From Betaproteobacteria bacterium (GTDB lineage Bacteria > Pseudomonadota > Gammaproteobacteria > Burkholderiales > SG8-39), in contig SHXL01000058.1 of assembly GCA_009693345.1 (NCBI GenBank), forward strand, positions 1 through 13,446: a stretch of 13,446 nt of DNA, read 5' to 3'. Position 1 is the stretch's first letter. Each line of letters begins with the position of its first letter. A model generated the notes under the pieces. The model ran no database searches. It was not told the DNA's origin and saw nothing but the letters and a program-made list of their open reading frames with translations. Positions 5,142-12,316 of this stretch are shown here, piece by piece. The position numbers and the translations under genes are program-made.

Positions 5142-6223
5142 GCGCCCGCGCTGCGGTATTTCGCGACGGCGCCCCGCTGCAGCGTCATGCCGTGTCCCGG
5201 CCGCTCGGGGATGCGGATGTGGCCGTCGACGCACGCGGGAAGCTCCTCGAAGAGATCGGGCGGCATCCAGTCCATGAGCTCGACCAGAAAGCCGTTGGAT
5301 ATCGCGCCGCAGACCTGGATCGAGATCTCGTACACGACGTGCGGCGAGACCGCGATGCCGTGGGCGGCGGCGAGATGCGCGATCTTGAGGGTCTCGCTGA
5401 AGCCGTTGGCGCGGCACACATCGGGCATGAGGTAGCGCGCGGCCTTGCGCTCGATCAGCTCGCGGAATTCATAGCGGGTGTAGTTGTTTTCTCCCGTCGC
5501 CACGGGAATTTTTATCGATGCGGCGACCTCGGCGCAGGCGGCGAGGTCGTCGGCGATGACCGGTTCCTCGTACCAGACGAGATCCAGGTCTTCCATCACG
5601 GCGGCCTGGCGCTGGTTGGCCAGGACGTCGAGCTTCTGGTTGACGTCCACCATCATGCGCACGCCCGGGCCAAGTGACTTCTTGACCAGTTCGACGCGCT
5701 TGCGGTTGGCGAGCGGGTCGGGGTCGTGGATCTTCATCTTGTAGTAGCGGCATCCCATGCCGGCGTAGCGCCCGGCCTCTTCGATAAGTTCTTTCTCCCC
5801 GTACTTGCCCCAGCCGCCGCTGCCGTAGCACGGCACGCGATCGGTCACCGCGCCCCAGAGCCTGTAGAGCGGCAGTTTCGCCGCCTTGCCGGCGATGTCC
5901 CAGAGCCCGATGTCGAGCGCTGACAGGGCCATGCCCGCAATGCCGACGCGCCGCACGCCGCGGTCGCCGCGATACATCTTTTCCCACAGGCGCTCGACCG
6001 CGAGCGGGTCCTCGCCAATCAGCAGGGGTTTGAGGCGCGTCTCGAGATATACGAGGACCGATTCCGCACCGCCGCCGCCAAACACCACGCTGTAGCCCAG
6101 GCCGCGGATTCCCCCGTCGGTCGTGATCTCGGCCACCACCAGCTTGTGATGCGGAAATTCCAGCGCCATCTGCTTCGATGTCGGAACGGTGAGGACGCAA
6201 GCGTCGATCGAAGTTATTTTCAT
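5138..6223 (-). CDS. Mandelate racemase/muconate lactonizing enzyme family protein (enolase superfamily, likely acid-sugar dehydratase)
   Basis: 361 aa cytosolic enzyme. The capping domain (about 1-125) is followed by the barrel with the catalytic set of the mandelate racemase subgroup: K162-x-K164 (YYKMKI), metal ligands D193 (DVNQ), E219 or E220 (YEEP) and E245 (ATGEN), and the D268/H295 dyad (MPD, SPH). Relatives are mandelate racemase and talarate/galactarate dehydratases, which abstract a proton next to a carboxylate. The exact substrate cannot be read from the sequence. The capping loop is glycine-rich (GGGG at 49-52). The start ATG overlaps the stop of the ElyC-like gene as ATGA; the frame is open 76 codons further upstream, but only as a shadow of that gene. 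It is the last gene of the cluster that begins at ffh. Confidence 0.92.
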   Translation of the reverse strand: MKITSIDACVLTVPTSKQMALEFPHHKLVVAEITTDGGIRGLGYSVVFGGGGAESVLVYLETRLKPLLIGEDPLAVERLWEKMYRGDRGVRRVGIAGMALSALDIGLWDIAGKAAKLPLYRLWGAVTDRVPCYGSGGWGKYGEKELIEEAGRYAGMGCRYYKMKIHDPDPLANRKRVELVKKSLGPGVRMMVDVNQKLDVLANQRQAAVMEDLDLVWYEEPVIADDLAACAEVAASIKIPVATGENNYTRYEFRELIERKAARYLMPDVCRANGFSETLKIAHLAAAHGIAVSPHVVYEISIQVCGAISNGFLVELMDWMPPDLFEELPACVDGHIRIPERPGHGMTLQRGAVAKYRSAGA

Positions 6224-6999
6224 ATTGCCTCTCGAATGGCATACCACAGCGCCCCGACCAGCTCCCTCAGCACGTTGCGCGACAACTCCAGCCCACCCAT
6301 GGATGGCATGAAATCGGTGACCTGCAACGGCGCTGATGCCAGGAAATTCACCGGCGCGGGCACCACTTTCAGCCCCGCAGCTTCGAATGCGCGTGCGGCG
6401 CGGGGCATGTGCGTCACATCGGTAACCAGCACCACCGTCCGGATGTTCCATCGCGCAAGCGCCTTTGCCGTGTAGAGCGCGTTCTGGCGCGTATCGAAAC
6501 TGGCGTTTTCAACCAGCATGACTGTCCGCCTTAATCCGTTTTCAAGCAGATTCTTCATCAGCTCGGCCTCGCCCAGCACGCCACCACCCGGCTTGCCGCC
6601 GGAGACCGCCACCGGCAACCCCATCCGCTCCGACAATTGGGCAGCGTAAATAGTCCTGCGCGACGAAGCAGCACTAAGCGTTTCGCGCTCTCGATATTCA
6701 AGAGCGCCAAGTGTGCGGCCGCCGCCGAGTACCACGATTACCGCCGGCTCTGGCGCCAACCTTTTTGTGATCGCTGGATCGAGCGGAGGCCAGCGGTTTT
6801 CGAACGGTTGCACCAGCGCATAGGCCACCACGTTCAGAGAGAGCAGTGCAAATGCCACGAGCGACCCGGCAGCAAGCCACTGCGCCCAGCGATACCTGCC
6901 GCCCCAGAACAGCCCCGCAGCCAGGAGGACGAAAAATACACTCGGCGGAAGTATCAGCGCGGCGGCCAGATTCGTCATTGTCCATCCCAGTACATCCAT
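6220..6999 (-). CDS. elyC: YdcF/DUF218 envelope protein, ElyC-like
   Basis: 259 aa, the same length as E. coli ElyC, a factor needed for envelope integrity and peptidoglycan assembly. Two N-terminal membrane helices (about 9-31 and 40-63) are followed by a DUF218 domain (about 86-240). Its motifs are VVLGGG (89-94), SGGKPGG (133-139), a conserved Glu (E144 or E146), ENASFDTRQNA (164-174) and VLVTDVTHMPRA (190-201). In ElyC/SanA relatives this domain faces the periplasm. The ATG has AGGGGGA as ribosome site, six bases upstream. Eleven bases separate it from the small membrane protein gene upstream, and it overlaps the enolase-family gene downstream by four bases. The family is clear; the ElyC assignment among DUF218 proteins rests on length and layout. 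Confidence 0.85.
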   Translation of the reverse strand: MDVLGWTMTNLAAALILPPSVFFVLLAAGLFWGGRYRWAQWLAAGSLVAFALLSLNVVAYALVQPFENRWPPLDPAITKRLAPEPAVIVVLGGGRTLGALEYRERETLSAASSRRTIYAAQLSERMGLPVAVSGGKPGGGVLGEAELMKNLLENGLRRTVMLVENASFDTRQNALYTAKALARWNIRTVVLVTDVTHMPRAARAFEAAGLKVVPAPVNFLASAPLQVTDFMPSMGGLELSRNVLRELVGALWYAIREAI

Positions 7000-7010
7000 A
7001 TCGATTCCCC

Positions 7011-7139
7011 CTATGCCGGGCCAGGCGGATCGCGGTCTTGCGGATTGTCGCTGGGTTTCTTCTTTGGCCAGAAGAAATCCACCACCCAGTAGCCAATCAG
7101 GAAGAAGACAACCACCGCAAGGAGTTCAAATCCGTCCAT
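7011..7139 (-). CDS. Small single-helix membrane protein, 42 aa, unknown function
   Basis: Not recognised. The protein starts MDGFELLAVVVFFLIGYWVV and has one hydrophobic helix (residues 4-22), an aromatic FFWP end, a basic KKK stop-transfer cluster and a polar proline-rich tail (NPQDRDPPGPA). The layout predicts an inner-membrane protein with a short cytoplasmic tail. The ATG has an excellent GGAGG ribosome site six bases upstream, located inside the end of the preceding gene, with which it overlaps by 14 bases. ElyC-like follows after 11 bases. The strong ribosome site, helix design and position in a packed gene row argue that it is real although very short. Confidence 0.75.
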   Translation of the reverse strand: MDGFELLAVVVFFLIGYWVVDFFWPKKKPSDNPQDRDPPGPA

Positions 7140-7824
7140 TGCCAGCCTCCGCGGCCAGTTGCCGTCCGAGATCGGACAGCCGGCGGTACATTTCGTCGCC
7201 CTCGTCCACTTCGTGCATGGCTTCCGCGACTTGCGCTGAAAGGTCGCCGCGGGCGCGCTGCCGTTCGCTTGCGGGAAGGAATCGCATCGCGCGCCGAGCA
7301 TCCATGGCGACGTCGGATGCGAGCCCGGCCTTGCGCGCGGCATTTGCCGAGAGCGGCAGGCAAACCAGCCAGGCGAACCCGAGCGCGATGAGCGGGCGCG
7401 TAGCGATGCCCGCTCGGTGAAAGCGCCACCAGATGGCGCCGAGCATCGCGATCGAGTTCATGTAGGCAAGCACGAGTGAAACGAAGAACGGCCATCCCGG
7501 GGCGCGGTAAAGACAATACGGCAGGACGACGAATACAAGAACAAACTGCAGAAGGCTCGTTGCGACCATCGGCGCCAGGGACTGGACGGCCCTCGAAAGC
7601 TTCACCTTCGAACCTGCGGAAAACAAACGCGAGGTGCGGAACGCAGGAATGAATGGCGTCAGGGGATTCAGGAACGCCACGACCTTGCCACGAATCTCGT
7701 AGTGGCTCGATCCGAACGACAACGAACCGCGCGACCAGAGGGCCTGGCCGCGCTCGAGCAGCACCACGCAATCGAACAGGTACAAGGCGGCGGCCACCGC
7801 GATCACGGCCGCCTCCGAGATCAC
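7126..7824 (-). CDS. Four-helix membrane protein, unknown function
   Basis: Not recognised. 232 aa from the GTG that overlaps the upstream TGA stop as GTGA; a start further up would lie inside the DUF2167 gene. Hydrophobic segments are at about 2-23, 84-106, 111-133 and 144-160. A polar loop lies between helices 1 and 2 and carries SHYEIRGKVVAFLNPLTPF. Residues 161-232 form a charged, helical, probably cytoplasmic tail rich in Arg, Glu and Asp (SERQRARGDLSAQVAEAMHE). No catalytic motif is visible. The tight coupling to DUF2167 upstream and the small membrane protein downstream suggests a joint membrane function. Confidence 0.8.
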   Translation of the reverse strand: MISEAAVIAVAAALYLFDCVVLLERGQALWSRGSLSFGSSHYEIRGKVVAFLNPLTPFIPAFRTSRLFSAGSKVKLSRAVQSLAPMVATSLLQFVLVFVVLPYCLYRAPGWPFFVSLVLAYMNSIAMLGAIWWRFHRAGIATRPLIALGFAWLVCLPLSANAARKAGLASDVAMDARRAMRFLPASERQRARGDLSAQVAEAMHEVDEGDEMYRRLSDLGRQLAAEAGNGRI

Positions 7825-8696
7825 AGCTGCCCGGGCGGCGAAGGTGGGCCGGGTTTCACTTCCTCCTTGCGGCCGAAGAGCTTTTTCAACAGCGCCCAAC
7901 CGCCCATCAGCCCGCCGCCGATGATGACCCATAGGAATTTTCCGAGCGACTTGAACAATCCCGCCTTCGCCGCGGCGGCGGCTGCGCCGCCCACCACCAG
8001 CGCCGCAAGCCCGTACTCGGCAATCCTGTCGCCCTGCTTGAACTCGGCGTACTGCTCGCCGGCGACGAACTGGTAGCTGGCGAGCGCGCCGTTGAACGCG
8101 TTCATGTCGTCGTTCAGCGTCTGGGGCGAAGACACCAGCACCGCGCTCATCACGCCGCTCCTGCCCAGCAGCCGGCTGGTGTAGTTGACATGGATGCCGC
8201 CGTTCTCGTCACGCAGCCGCATGCCCCATTCGAGGCGCTTGGTGCCCGAGTCGTAGTGCGGCGGCACATGCCAGCCATCGGTGTAGATCGGCGCCATGCC
8301 GAGGCGCTTGCGCTCCTCGTTGCCGGGCGCGTCGCCCTTCTTCAGCGAATCGAGCATCTCGGCGGCATCGATCTTCTCGTCGTCCTTGACGTAGCCGACC
8401 GGATCGAAGGAGAACACCGCGAACCAGTCGAGGTTGGCGGGCGCGACCAGGTAGTGGCCGTCGCGCGGCGGATTGCCCATCAATTCGAGGAAACGCCGCG
8501 TATTGCGCTCGTCGAGAAACGCGTAGCCCTCGGGAATGCGGATCCTAGCCTTGGCCCCGATCGCGCCCTCGCCCGGCGCGCGCTGCCAGGTGAGCTTCTG
8601 CAGTTCCTCGATGATCCTGCCGGGGTCGCGTTGCGCCTGTGCGGCAAGAGTAAAAAAGACGAGTACAAACCCGAGTAAGGCATGCGAGATTTTCAA
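7821..8696 (-). CDS. DUF2167 family secreted/membrane protein
   Basis: 291 aa. A signal peptide (about 1-21, ending AAQA before Q22) precedes a DUF2167 domain (about 30-215). The domain shows LTWQRAPGEGAIGAKARI, GNPPRDGHYLVAP, DWFAVFSFDPVGYVKDDEKI and GWHVPPHYDSGTKRLEWGMR, all typical of this family of unknown role. Hydrophobic stretches at about 229-246 and 251-273 anchor the C-terminus, which ends in a charged and proline-rich tail. The start is TTG, the only one compatible with the signal peptide; it has GAGGA seven bases upstream overlapping the ffh stop. The gene begins 10 bases after ffh and is coupled to the next gene by GTGA, so it is probably transcribed with ffh. The family name is secure, the function unknown. 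Confidence 0.88.
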   Translation of the reverse strand: MKISHALLGFVLVFFTLAAQAQRDPGRIIEELQKLTWQRAPGEGAIGAKARIRIPEGYAFLDERNTRRFLELMGNPPRDGHYLVAPANLDWFAVFSFDPVGYVKDDEKIDAAEMLDSLKKGDAPGNEERKRLGMAPIYTDGWHVPPHYDSGTKRLEWGMRLRDENGGIHVNYTSRLLGRSGVMSAVLVSSPQTLNDDMNAFNGALASYQFVAGEQYAEFKQGDRIAEYGLAALVVGGAAAAAAKAGLFKSLGKFLWVIIGGGLMGGWALLKKLFGRKEEVKPGPPSPPGQL

Positions 8697-8706
8697 CGTT
8701 CGATCC

Positions 8707-10056
8707 TCAGCGCATGCCCGGCAGCATGCCCTTCATGTTGCGCATCATGCGCTGCAGGTTGCCGCCCTTCATCATCTTTATCATCTGCTGCATCTGCTCG
8801 AACTGCTTGAGCAGCCGGTTGACTTCCTGCACCTGCACCCCCGCGCCTGCCGCGATGCGCCGCTTGCGCGTGGCCTTGATGATCTCGGGACTGGCGCGCT
8901 CCTTCTTCGTCATCGAGTTGATGATGCCCTCGATGCGCGCGAGCTGCCGGCCGTCCTGCAATTGCGCCGGATTGACCTGCGCCGCGAGCTGCGCGGGCAG
9001 CCTGTCCATCATCGAGGCGATGCCTCCCATCTTGTTCATCTGCTGCAGCTGCAGCTTGAAGTCCTCCAGGTCGAAGCCCTTGCCCTTGCGCACCTTGTCG
9101 GCGAGCTTCTGCGCCTGCTCGACGTCCACTTGCTTGTGCGCCTCCTCGACCAGCGACAGGATGTCGCCCATGCCGAGGATGCGCGAGGCCATGCGCTCCG
9201 GATGGAACGGCTCCATGCCCGCGAGCTTCTCCCCGGTGCCGACGAACTTGATCGGCTTGCCCGTGACGTGGCGCACGGAAAGGGCCGCACCCCCACGCGC
9301 GTCGCCATCCAACTTTGTAAGTACGACGCCGGTGAGCGGCAGGCGCTCGCCGAAAACGCGCGCCACGTTGACCGCGTCCTGGCCCTGCATGGCGTCGACC
9401 ACGAACAGCGTTTCCACCGGATTCAGTTGCGCGTGCAGCGCGGCGATTTCCTGCATCATCGGTTCGTCGATCGCCAAGCGCCCCGCGGTATCGACGATGA
9501 CGACGTCGTGATAATGGGTTCTTGCGTATTCGAGGGCTTGCTTTGCTATTTCCGGAACGGCTTGTTCTGAACTGCTTGAAAGAAAATCAACGCCCGCCTG
9601 CTTGGCCACCGTCTTCAGCTGCTCGATCGCGGCCGGACGGTAAATGTCGCAGGAAACGACCAGCACTTTCTTTTTCTGTGCCTTCAGGAATACGGACAAT
9701 TTGCCGACGGTGGTGGTCTTGCCGGAGCCCTGCAGGCCGGCCATCAGGATCACCGCCGGCGGCACCACCGCGAGCTCGAGCCCCGCGCCCGCCTCGCCCA
9801 TCAGCTGCGCAAGCTCGCGATGCACGATGCCGACCAGCGCCTGTCCCGGCGTGAGGCTGCCGACCACCTCCTGGCCAAGCGCCCTGGCGCGCACCGAGTC
9901 GATGAAATGCTTCACCACCGGTAGCGCGACGTCGGCTTCGAGCAGCGCGATGCGCACTTCGCGCAGCGCCTCCTGGACGTTGGCTTCGGTGAGGCGCGCT
10001 TCGCCGCGGATCGTCTTGACGATCTTCGCGAGGCGTGAGGTCAGGTTGTCCAGCAT
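8707..10056 (-). CDS. ffh: Signal recognition particle protein Ffh (SRP54 GTPase)
   Basis: 449 aa, normal length. Ffh with 4.5S RNA binds signal sequences on nascent chains and delivers ribosomes to FtsY for membrane insertion. The N domain (1-90) carries ALLEADVALPVV (37-48). The G domain holds the P-loop GLQGSGKTTTVGKL (107-120), CDIYRPAAIEQL (136-147), DTAGRL (189-194), TKLDGDARGGAALS (247-260) and GTGEK (273-277). The methionine-rich M domain (about 300-449) ends in MRNMKGMLPGMR and forms the signal-sequence groove. The start ATG is only 19 bases from the divergent YpjD-like GTG, so control regions overlap coding sequence. A DUF2167 gene follows 10 bases after the stop. Confidence 0.98.
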   Translation of the reverse strand: MLDNLTSRLAKIVKTIRGEARLTEANVQEALREVRIALLEADVALPVVKHFIDSVRARALGQEVVGSLTPGQALVGIVHRELAQLMGEAGAGLELAVVPPAVILMAGLQGSGKTTTVGKLSVFLKAQKKKVLVVSCDIYRPAAIEQLKTVAKQAGVDFLSSSSEQAVPEIAKQALEYARTHYHDVVIVDTAGRLAIDEPMMQEIAALHAQLNPVETLFVVDAMQGQDAVNVARVFGERLPLTGVVLTKLDGDARGGAALSVRHVTGKPIKFVGTGEKLAGMEPFHPERMASRILGMGDILSLVEEAHKQVDVEQAQKLADKVRKGKGFDLEDFKLQLQQMNKMGGIASMMDRLPAQLAAQVNPAQLQDGRQLARIEGIINSMTKKERASPEIIKATRKRRIAAGAGVQVQEVNRLLKQFEQMQQMIKMMKGGNLQRMMRNMKGMLPGMR

Positions 10057-10075
10057 GGGGTGTTAAACTCGATGC

Positions 10076-10924
10076 GTGCCCGACATTGTAATTCACGTCG
10101 TCGCGAGCGCCCTGTACGCCGGTCTCGCGCTGCACTTCTGGTACACGCGCTGGCGCACGCAGCCGCCCACGTCCGGCGGGCTGCAAGCCTGGGAGCGCAG
10201 CGCGATCCTGGTCGCGCTTTGCTTGCACGGCTGGTTGATCTGGAGCACGTTGGCGCTTCCCGAAGTTCCGCGCTTTGGCTTCGCTCTTGCGCTGTCGTCG
10301 ATGCTCTGGGTCGTGGTACTCATTTTCTGGATCGAGAATCTGTTCGTAAACCTCGAGATCATCTTGCCGGTCAGCCTCGGACTTGCCGCGCTGTGCGTGC
10401 CGCTCGCCGTCTGGTTCCCGGGGCGGGTTCCTGCCACGACGTCCTTCGAATTCAGGATGCACCTGCTCCTGGTGATTCTTGCCTACGGCGTGCTCGCCGC
10501 GGCAATGCTTTACGCGCTGCTGATGGCGGTCCTGGAACAGCTGCTTCACAGATCCCGCACGCAGGGAACCGCGCTGGCACCGGGAGCACTGCTGACCGGT
10601 CCGCTTGCCAGGCTGCCGCCCCTGCTGGCGCTAGAGCGCCGCCTGTTCATGTTGATCGCGGTCGGTTTCGTCCTGCTGACGCTCACGCTCGCGACCGGGA
10701 TGAGCCTTTCCGATTCCCTCTTCGGACGCGCATTGCGCTTCAACCATGAAACGCTGTTTGCCGTCGTTTCGTGGATCGTTTTCGCCGTCCTGCTTGCCGG
10801 CAGGTATTTCTACGGATGGCGCGGGCGCGTCGCCACGCGCTGGGTCCTGACCGGATTCATCATGGTCGTGCTGGCCGGAATCGGCAGCCGCTTCGTGCTC
10901 GAAGTCATCCTCGGCCGCAGCTGA
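10076..10924 (+). CDS. ypjD: YpjD-like inner membrane protein, cytochrome c assembly (CcsA/CcmC-related) family
   Basis: 282 aa with about eight hydrophobic helices, matching the length and layout of the E. coli YpjD family, which belongs to the cytochrome c assembly protein group but has no settled role. Histidines H51 (LHGWLIW), H129 (RMHLLLVILAYG) and H224 (FNHETLFAVVSW) lie in or beside helices and could be haem ligands. The tryptophan-rich WWD signature of true haem-handling proteins is not seen. GYWRGR-like RYFYGWRGRV (243-252) matches the family end. The start is GTG with no strong ribosome site; the ATG four bases earlier is out of frame. Its place between ffh and corB is the arrangement known from other Gamma- and Betaproteobacteria. 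The corB start follows 6 bases after its stop. Confidence 0.88.
   Translation: MPDIVIHVVASALYAGLALHFWYTRWRTQPPTSGGLQAWERSAILVALCLHGWLIWSTLALPEVPRFGFALALSSMLWVVVLIFWIENLFVNLEIILPVSLGLAALCVPLAVWFPGRVPATTSFEFRMHLLLVILAYGVLAAAMLYALLMAVLEQLLHRSRTQGTALAPGALLTGPLARLPPLLALERRLFMLIAVGFVLLTLTLATGMSLSDSLFGRALRFNHETLFAVVSWIVFAVLLAGRYFYGWRGRVATRWVLTGFIMVVLAGIGSRFVLEVILGRS
10085..10090 (-). promoter_or_regulatory. Possible -10 element of the ffh promoter
   Basis: TACAAT on the minus strand lies 28 bases ahead of the ffh ATG, inside the first codons of the divergent YpjD-like gene. The start point would be near 10078. No clear -35 is seen at 16-18 bases, so this is tentative. Confidence 0.3.
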
Positions 10925-10930
10925 CGTCCG

Positions 10931-12220
10931 GTGGACGACATCCCGCTCAGCTGGGAGTTCGCCGCGCTTTTCGTGACGCTCGTTCTCTCGGGATTCTTCT
11001 CGATCTCCGAGACGGCCATGATGGCGATGAACCGGTACCGGCTCAAGCACCTGGTTGCGCAGGGCCACGGCGGCGCCCGGCGCGCCGCCGAGCTCCTCAA
11101 GCGCACCGACCGGCTGCTCGGCGGCATCCTGATCGGCAACACCCTGGCAATCGCAGCCGCGACCACGATCGCGGGCGTGGTGGCCGTGCGCCTCCTGGGC
11201 GAGGACAAGTTCACCTACGCGATCAGCACGCTCGTCATTTCATTCGTCATCATCATCTTTTCCGAGATCACTCCGAAGGTGATCGGCGCCACCTATCCGG
11301 AGCGCGCGGCGCTGTTGCTCGCGTACGCGCTCAAGCCGACAATGCGCGTGCTGGAGCCCGCCTCCTGGTTCGTGAACCTCTTTGTCGGCCCGCTGCTCTG
11401 GATCCTGCGCGTGCGGCCGGAGGAACATGCGGAAGCGCCGAAACTTTCGCCCGAGGAGATCCGCACCCTGGTGCTCGAGTCCTCGAGCTTCATGCCGAAG
11501 AAGCACCTGTCGATCCTGCTCAATCTGTTCGACCTGGGCGAACTGACGGTGCAGGACGTCATGCTGCCGCGCACGCGCATCGAATCGATCATGCTGGAGG
11601 TGCCGCCCGAGGATCTGGTGCGCCAGATATCGACCGCCTATCACATGCGGCTCCCGGTCTTCGCCACCCACGAGGGCGAACTGCTCGGCGTGCTGCACCT
11701 GCGCAAGGCACTGGGTCTGCTTGCTACCGGATCGCTCGACCGTCAGGCGATCGAGGAACTGGTCACCGAGGCCTACTTCGTCCCCGCTTCGACGCCGATT
11801 CTCGCGCAGTTGCAGTTCTTTCAGGAGCGCAAGGAGCACATCGCGCTGGTCGTGGACGAGTACGGCGAACTGATGGGCCTGGTCACGCTCGAGGACATCA
11901 TCGAGGAGATCATCGGCAAGTTCACCACCTCGCTGCCCTCGGCCACTCCGGCCCTGTCGTGGGACGCCGACGGTGCTGCCACCGCGGACGGCGCGATGCA
12001 GGTGCGCGAGGTAAACCGCGCCCTCGGCCTGGATTTGCCGACCGACGGACCGAAGACGCTCAACGGCCTGATCCTCGAGCATCTGCAGGACATTCCCGAG
12101 GCCAATGTGTCGCTCAAGATCGCCGGGGTGCCGGTGGAAATCGTCAGCGCCCAGGGCCGTGCGGTGAAAATGGTGCGCCTGTTCAGGCCGGCCACGCCAT
12201 CCGGGGAAATTCCGCACTGA
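10931..12220 (+). CDS. corB: CorB/CNNM-type magnesium transporter or efflux protein (DUF21, CBS pair, CorC_HlyC domain)
   Basis: 429 aa, normal for the family. The DUF21/CNNM transmembrane domain (10-160) contains SGFFSISETAMMAMNR (20-35), GNTLAIAAATTIAG (69-82) and the ion-site motif FSEITPKVIGATYPE (110-124). Two CBS domains follow (about 205-262, starting VQDVMLPRTRIESI, and 280-332, with IALVVDEYGELMGLVTLEDI), which bind ATP-Mg in relatives. A CorC_HlyC C-terminal domain covers about 345-420 (REVNRALGLDLPTDGPKTLN). Related proteins act in Mg2+ or Co2+ efflux or Na+/Mg2+ exchange; the ion here is inferred. The start is GTG, six bases after the YpjD-like stop, with only a weak ribosome site, suggesting reinitiation from the upstream gene. 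Confidence 0.92.
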   Translation: MDDIPLSWEFAALFVTLVLSGFFSISETAMMAMNRYRLKHLVAQGHGGARRAAELLKRTDRLLGGILIGNTLAIAAATTIAGVVAVRLLGEDKFTYAISTLVISFVIIIFSEITPKVIGATYPERAALLLAYALKPTMRVLEPASWFVNLFVGPLLWILRVRPEEHAEAPKLSPEEIRTLVLESSSFMPKKHLSILLNLFDLGELTVQDVMLPRTRIESIMLEVPPEDLVRQISTAYHMRLPVFATHEGELLGVLHLRKALGLLATGSLDRQAIEELVTEAYFVPASTPILAQLQFFQERKEHIALVVDEYGELMGLVTLEDIIEEIIGKFTTSLPSATPALSWDADGAATADGAMQVREVNRALGLDLPTDGPKTLNGLILEHLQDIPEANVSLKIAGVPVEIVSAQGRAVKMVRLFRPATPSGEIPH

Positions 12221-12251
12221 GGTATCGCAGCAGCGTGATTTTTGCCCTTAT

Positions 12252-12281
12252 TTGGCCAAGGCCTTGACTCGGCGCTAGAAT
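12252..12281 (+). promoter_or_regulatory. Probable pilC promoter in the corB-pilC gap
   Basis: TTGGCC (12252-12257) and TAGAAT (12276-12281) are 18 bases apart, giving a start point near 12288. A short CCCG-ACTT-CGGG hairpin (12292-12303) would sit at the very 5' end of the message, just before the GGGAG ribosome site. The rest of the 96-base gap (12221-12316) shows no gene and no clear terminator for corB. Confidence 0.45.
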
Positions 12282-12316
12282 CGCCATTCACCCCGACTTC
12301 GGGCAGGGAGCAGAAC

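Noticed and set aside
10771..12267. Plus-strand open frame of 498 codons overlapping corB
   Set aside because: A shifted frame of corB with arginine- and histidine-rich, domain-free translation; corB itself has full family motifs.
12252..12268. Sigma-54-like TTGGCC...TTGA upstream of pilC
   Set aside because: The GG element is right but the -12 GC is GA; the sigma-70 reading with TAGAAT is better.
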